A DNA stretch of 64,000 nucleotides, from positions 1 through 64,000 of the forward strand of contig JAOXFI010000022.1 in NCBI GenBank assembly GCA_029232285.1. The letters run 5' to 3'. The translations under genes were made by a program, and so were the position numbers. This document shows, piece after piece, positions 60,677-64,000 of this stretch. Within the stretch, counting starts at the first letter, position 1; each line of letters opens with the position of its first letter. Under the pieces are notes generated by a model that did no database searches, was not told where the DNA came from, and saw only the letters and a program-made list of their open reading frames with translations. Source of the DNA: Agmasoma carcini (nom. nud.) (lineage: Eukaryota; Microsporidia; Thelohaniidae).

Positions 60677-62368
60677 TTATAAGTTATACACTCTTGATAT
60701 AATTTTAAAAACACGACCACTCTTTTTTCTTCCTTCAAAAATAGCATCAAGTGATTTACATCCTTCTTCAGTCTTCCACTCATAATCCTTGAAATATTTC
60801 TTAATTTCCCTATAAAATGATTTAAAATCAAAATATGAATCAGAATCAAGCTTAACCTTCATAAGAATTTCCTCTAGCAAAAACTTATCAATTAATTCAT
60901 ACAAAATATTTTCAATTTTCTTATTTTCTACACAACCCTTGTATTCATCCTGCAATCTTAAAATTTCCATCAAAGTGTCCCTTTTCCTCTCGGAAGTAAC
61001 ATAGACAAACCCTGATATATTTTTTAAACACCTAGATACATCATTTTCAATCAAATTAACTATCAAATCAAACATATTTTTCTTTAATTCCCCCAAAATA
61101 TCATTGCTATTCTCCAAAATATTTTCATTTTCTAACACTATCGTACTTACATCAAAACGCATCTCGTTATCTTGACTTTCAATATAATTCTGAAGGTCAT
61201 CAAGTTCAGAATAAATGGCACAGATAATTTTGATTTCTTCCCGATTTATGAATCTTAGATTATCAATAAAAGCCTCAGTGTGCTTCTTTATATTATTAGC
61301 AAGGGTCGGTAACTTAAACCTGTCATCAATTGTTCCATACTTAATTACATAGACCATACTTTCCCTAAATAGCCCTTTGTACTCACCAAACCACTGAATG
61401 TGCTTTAAACTTCGTATACGTTCAAATTCCGACTTTATAAAAATATCTTGACTCTTTTTTAGCAAATGTACAACATCTGATGAGTTTAGTTCAAATTCAA
61501 AAATATTTGATATTTCATTTCGAAATTTAAAATATTGATCAGTAAAATGAACCACTAAATTTCTCTTTTGCTTACTTTTAGCATCATTCAATTCAGCAAC
61601 TTTATAGCTTATTAATTTTTGTGATTTATCGACCAGTTCTAGATAGTTAGCCTTATTTTCTCTACATACACAATCCTTGTAAATATTATAAAAATTTTCA
61701 TATTCGATCAATTTTTCCTTAAGAAAGTCGAAAAACCATTCTGGCTTGTCCAATCTGTTTGAATCTTTGTTAGATAAGAAATGATAAGAAAATTTTTGCT
61801 CTATTATTGAATATATAAATTGGATGAAGACGCTTTCCTCAAAGTATGTTTCATACTTGGCTAAAAAGTTTATATTGTAGACTAAAACATTTGTAAAGTC
61901 CGCGTTCTGCATTGTTCTTCTTATGTTAGACATTATTTCCAGTTTAAGGTGTTCTTTTTGATCATTATAAAAGCGATCCACTGATTTCTTCAAATTTGGG
62001 TACATTGAGAGATCATGCCCTCTTATGTAATCAAATCTTTTGAAAACAGAAAGTTTGTACTCGAAATTTAGATCATCAATCTCATTAATGATATTCCCTA
62101 TTTGTTTGAGATGGGCATGACAGGTTTCCTTATATTTTAGACTCTTATATTCTTTTACCATTGCTTTAAGATCTTTAAATAGAACAACTTTTTTTTTATA
62201 TTTTTCCTTGATAATTGTATTTTCTTTAATAAGATCGTTATGAAGTGTAATTTTGGATTTGACATTACTGTTTATGGTGTTAACTCTGTCCTGCAATGAG
62301 TCATAACTGTTTTTGAGTATTTTGAGCTCGCTTTCAATGTCCATCTTTCTCTTCAGTAGTTCTCCCAT
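60677..62368 (-). CDS. TIP20: TIP20/RINT1-like ER vesicle-tethering subunit
   Basis: About 563 residues from the ATG at 62368; the frame continues upstream only to a TTG. It is predominantly helical, with an N-terminal coiled coil (residues about 1-80). The diagnostic stretch is KFSYHFLSNKDSNRLDKPEW, close to the RF.YHF.....TN..DKPEW block of RINT1/TIP20 proteins. It is followed by long helical segments including QWFGEYKGLFRESMVYVI and a helical C-terminus. TIP20 belongs to the Dsl1 complex, which tethers COPI vesicles returning to the endoplasmic reticulum. Usual length is 700-790, so it is reduced. It complements EXO70 (20723-22216) as a second CATCHR-family tether in the window. Confidence 0.72.
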   Translation of the reverse strand: MGELLKRKMDIESELKILKNSYDSLQDRVNTINSNVKSKITLHNDLIKENTIIKEKYKKKVVLFKDLKAMVKEYKSLKYKETCHAHLKQIGNIINEIDDLNFEYKLSVFKRFDYIRGHDLSMYPNLKKSVDRFYNDQKEHLKLEIMSNIRRTMQNADFTNVLVYNINFLAKYETYFEESVFIQFIYSIIEQKFSYHFLSNKDSNRLDKPEWFFDFLKEKLIEYENFYNIYKDCVCRENKANYLELVDKSQKLISYKVAELNDAKSKQKRNLVVHFTDQYFKFRNEISNIFEFELNSSDVVHLLKKSQDIFIKSEFERIRSLKHIQWFGEYKGLFRESMVYVIKYGTIDDRFKLPTLANNIKKHTEAFIDNLRFINREEIKIICAIYSELDDLQNYIESQDNEMRFDVSTIVLENENILENSNDILGELKKNMFDLIVNLIENDVSRCLKNISGFVYVTSERKRDTLMEILRLQDEYKGCVENKKIENILYELIDKFLLEEILMKVKLDSDSYFDFKSFYREIKKYFKDYEWKTEEGCKSLDAIFEGRKKSGRVFKIISRVYNL

Positions 62369-62960
62369 TTGTATTGGAAATAAATTTGTTTGATACTTAA
62401 GAAATATAAGAAAAAACAAAAGACCAAACCTTATTGAAGGCAAAGTTTAGTACAACCTTAAATAAGCCAAAATATGCGAGGCTTATTACCTTTTTCATGG
62501 GTGGTTAGAAATGTATCACCAAGCGTCCAAAATCAGTGTTATATTAAATCAAATATATTTTTGTAATATAAGAAAAAAACCTATATCTACAGTGTAAAAC
62601 GACTATAGTTAAATATTTACGAATACATTTTTAGAGTATGAAGATAGGAGTAGATATTATAGTTTTTAGGTATAAAAATATATTTTTGTATGTTATATTA
62701 ATAAGATACGTTGTTTTTTAGCTCGTCTTAAATATAATTCATCATTTTTTATTCAAGACGATCAACTAAATCTAAGTTGCAAATTTAGTAATTTAATGAA
62801 GTTTTGTATATTTCTGATTACTTCATATTACATATATCGATATACAGGATTGTAAAAAAGAAAAACTACAATGACTCTACCACTGTAGATCATAGCTAAA
62901 TATATTTTTTGTATTCTATAATGACGTATATAAGTTAAAAACACTAAAATATCAAATAAT
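62369..62960. other. Upstream region of the TIP20-like gene, nothing recognised
   Basis: About 590 bp, A+T-rich, with short ATATTTTTGTATTYTATA-like repeats near 62680 and 62905. No gene seen. Confidence 0.4.
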
Positions 62961-63760
62961 GTGGCAAAACACACATATATAGGTAAACATAGATATGATT
63001 TTATTAATGATCAAGTTTTAGCATTAAAAGGTTTAGATTTCAAACTTAAAGAAATTTTTGAAAAGTATCAAAACTATCAGTACATGATATATGCAAGAAA
63101 TATAATATTAATGGTACAATTAATAAAAATGGACCAGAATAACCTACTTTAATTAATTATCAAAAGAAAAAACCGGTAATTACATCAAATGAGACCTAAA
63201 AATTGTGAGTAATGAATTAAACGTATAAACAGTCCCTATTATTCCAAATTGGATATTTTTGAAGGTTTGAGAGGTTGTGTTATAATACAAAACCCCCTTC
63301 TTTGGAAATAATTTAAATTGACACAAAAATGCATTTATTACAATAATAACATGAAGGACAGAATTTTATGATTGATGAATTATTTTTGAATAAAGGAAGA
63401 CATTATTGTTGGCGAAGAAAAGGTATGATTTATGATCACAAACATATTGTACCATTAATTAAACACGGAGGTGGTGAAATTATGGTGTGGGTGTTTTTCG
63501 TCTGCAGAGTTGGTAATTTAGTTTTAATAGAGAGTAACATAGATAAAATAGATATTTGATTGAAATACTTTGGGGATAAATTAAACCCGGAAATCATATT
63601 TTTCAACAAGATAATGATATTAAACACATATCAAAGCATGATCAATAATTCTTTAGGTTGAATAACTGGTATAATTTTCGATTTAAATCAAATTGAGCAT
63701 CCTTGGCATAACATAACAGGTAATTTTTGTAAAAAAACATTTAAGAACCAAACTTTAAAT
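62961..63760 (+). pseudogene. Tc1/mariner-like transposase relic near right edge
   Basis: Plus-strand pieces: an N-terminal fragment MAKHTYIGKHRYDFINDQVL (62961-63152); DELFLNKGRHYCWRRKGMIY and PLIKHGGGEIMVWVFF (63368-63559), matching the DE..F.L....YVWR..G and VKHGGG.VMVWG blocks; then a broken DN.IKH region; and DLNQIEHPWHN (about 63690), matching DLNPIEH.W. Stops at about 63153 and 63557 and shifts inactivate it. Confidence 0.8.
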
Positions 63761-64000
63761 AAGTCAAAGGTTGTGATATTGATATTAAAATTTATATACG
63801 TCGTTATGATTATATATAAAAAAGGAACAAATCATATTTATAATATTGTGTTATTTAAAAAATATTTAATTCTGATGTGCACTGGTAGAGTAATAATGGT
63901 TTTTCTGTATTTTTAACACTTTGTATTCATGCATCTCAATCTATTATGTTCGTACACACTTTTTATAAGGTATTATCTTAACGAAACCTCACTATTATAC
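63761..64000. other. Right edge, nothing recognised
   Basis: A+T-rich sequence beyond the mariner relic. No supported feature before the window ends. Confidence 0.4.

Noticed and set aside
62369..62443. Hydrophobic N-terminal extension of the TIP20-like protein, resembling a signal peptide
   Set aside because: It begins at a TTG, not an ATG, and TIP20/RINT1 proteins are cytosolic peripheral proteins.

Overview
The window looks like microsporidian nuclear DNA, most likely from a Nosema/Vairimorpha-type genome. The evidence is extreme A+T richness, compact and mostly intron-free genes of slightly reduced length, very short gaps between some genes (20 bp between RAD10 and RRP4, about 33 bp between a convergent pair), fungal-type eukaryotic proteins, one 24-nt intron, a divergent U6 snRNA, and many decayed copies of the DNA transposon families known from that group (MULE, ISXO2/IS1595-like, Tc1/mariner-like). 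The species assignment is inference.

Layout. 1-8 kb: satellite-like arrays built from TCAG/TTAG/GGTCA units, interspersed with a homeodomain gene, exosome RRP41, a transcription-type cyclin, a minimal ThiF-type E1 and AHA1. 8-28 kb: the dense gene core. It holds an ISWI remodeller, RAD10/ERCC1, exosome RRP4, an INTS11-type metallo-beta-CASP nuclease, an EF-hand MscS channel, the splicing factor PRP17, a MULE pseudogene, a probable EXO70, a PAP2 lipid phosphatase, an AT-hook protein, proteasome RPT5, GCN5 and an RPC31-like RNA polymerase III subunit. 28-29 kb: a membrane-protein gene split by a 24-nt intron. 30-32.8 kb: transposon relics. 32.9-36.2 kb: two tandem paralogues of an unrecognised family. 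36.2-47.1 kb: gene-poor transposon graveyard. 47.1-49.1 kb: a possible small tail-anchored protein, proteasome beta-1 (PRE3) and tRNA-Glu. 49.3-54 kb: more relics. 54-64 kb: a small membrane protein, tRNA-Gln, a divergent pair with overlapping start codons (YJU2-like and a 65-residue protein), a STE12-like zinc-finger factor, U6 snRNA, a TIP20/RINT1-like tether and a mariner relic.

Shared themes. Several genes serve nuclear RNA processing: RRP41 and RRP4 of the exosome core, INTS11-type nuclease, PRP17, YJU2, U6, and an intron-bearing gene. The lineage therefore appears to retain splicing. Chromatin and transcription are served by ISWI, GCN5, the RPC31-like subunit, the STE12-like factor, the homeodomain protein, the cyclin and the AT-hook protein. 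Proteolysis is served by RPT5 and PRE3, and vesicle tethering by EXO70 and TIP20.

The most interesting signal is an apparent match between the U6 snRNA (ACTGAGA in place of the near-universal ACAGAGA) and the 5' splice site (GTAAGT) of the only intron seen here. All function calls come from reading motifs by eye; no searches or folding programs were run.
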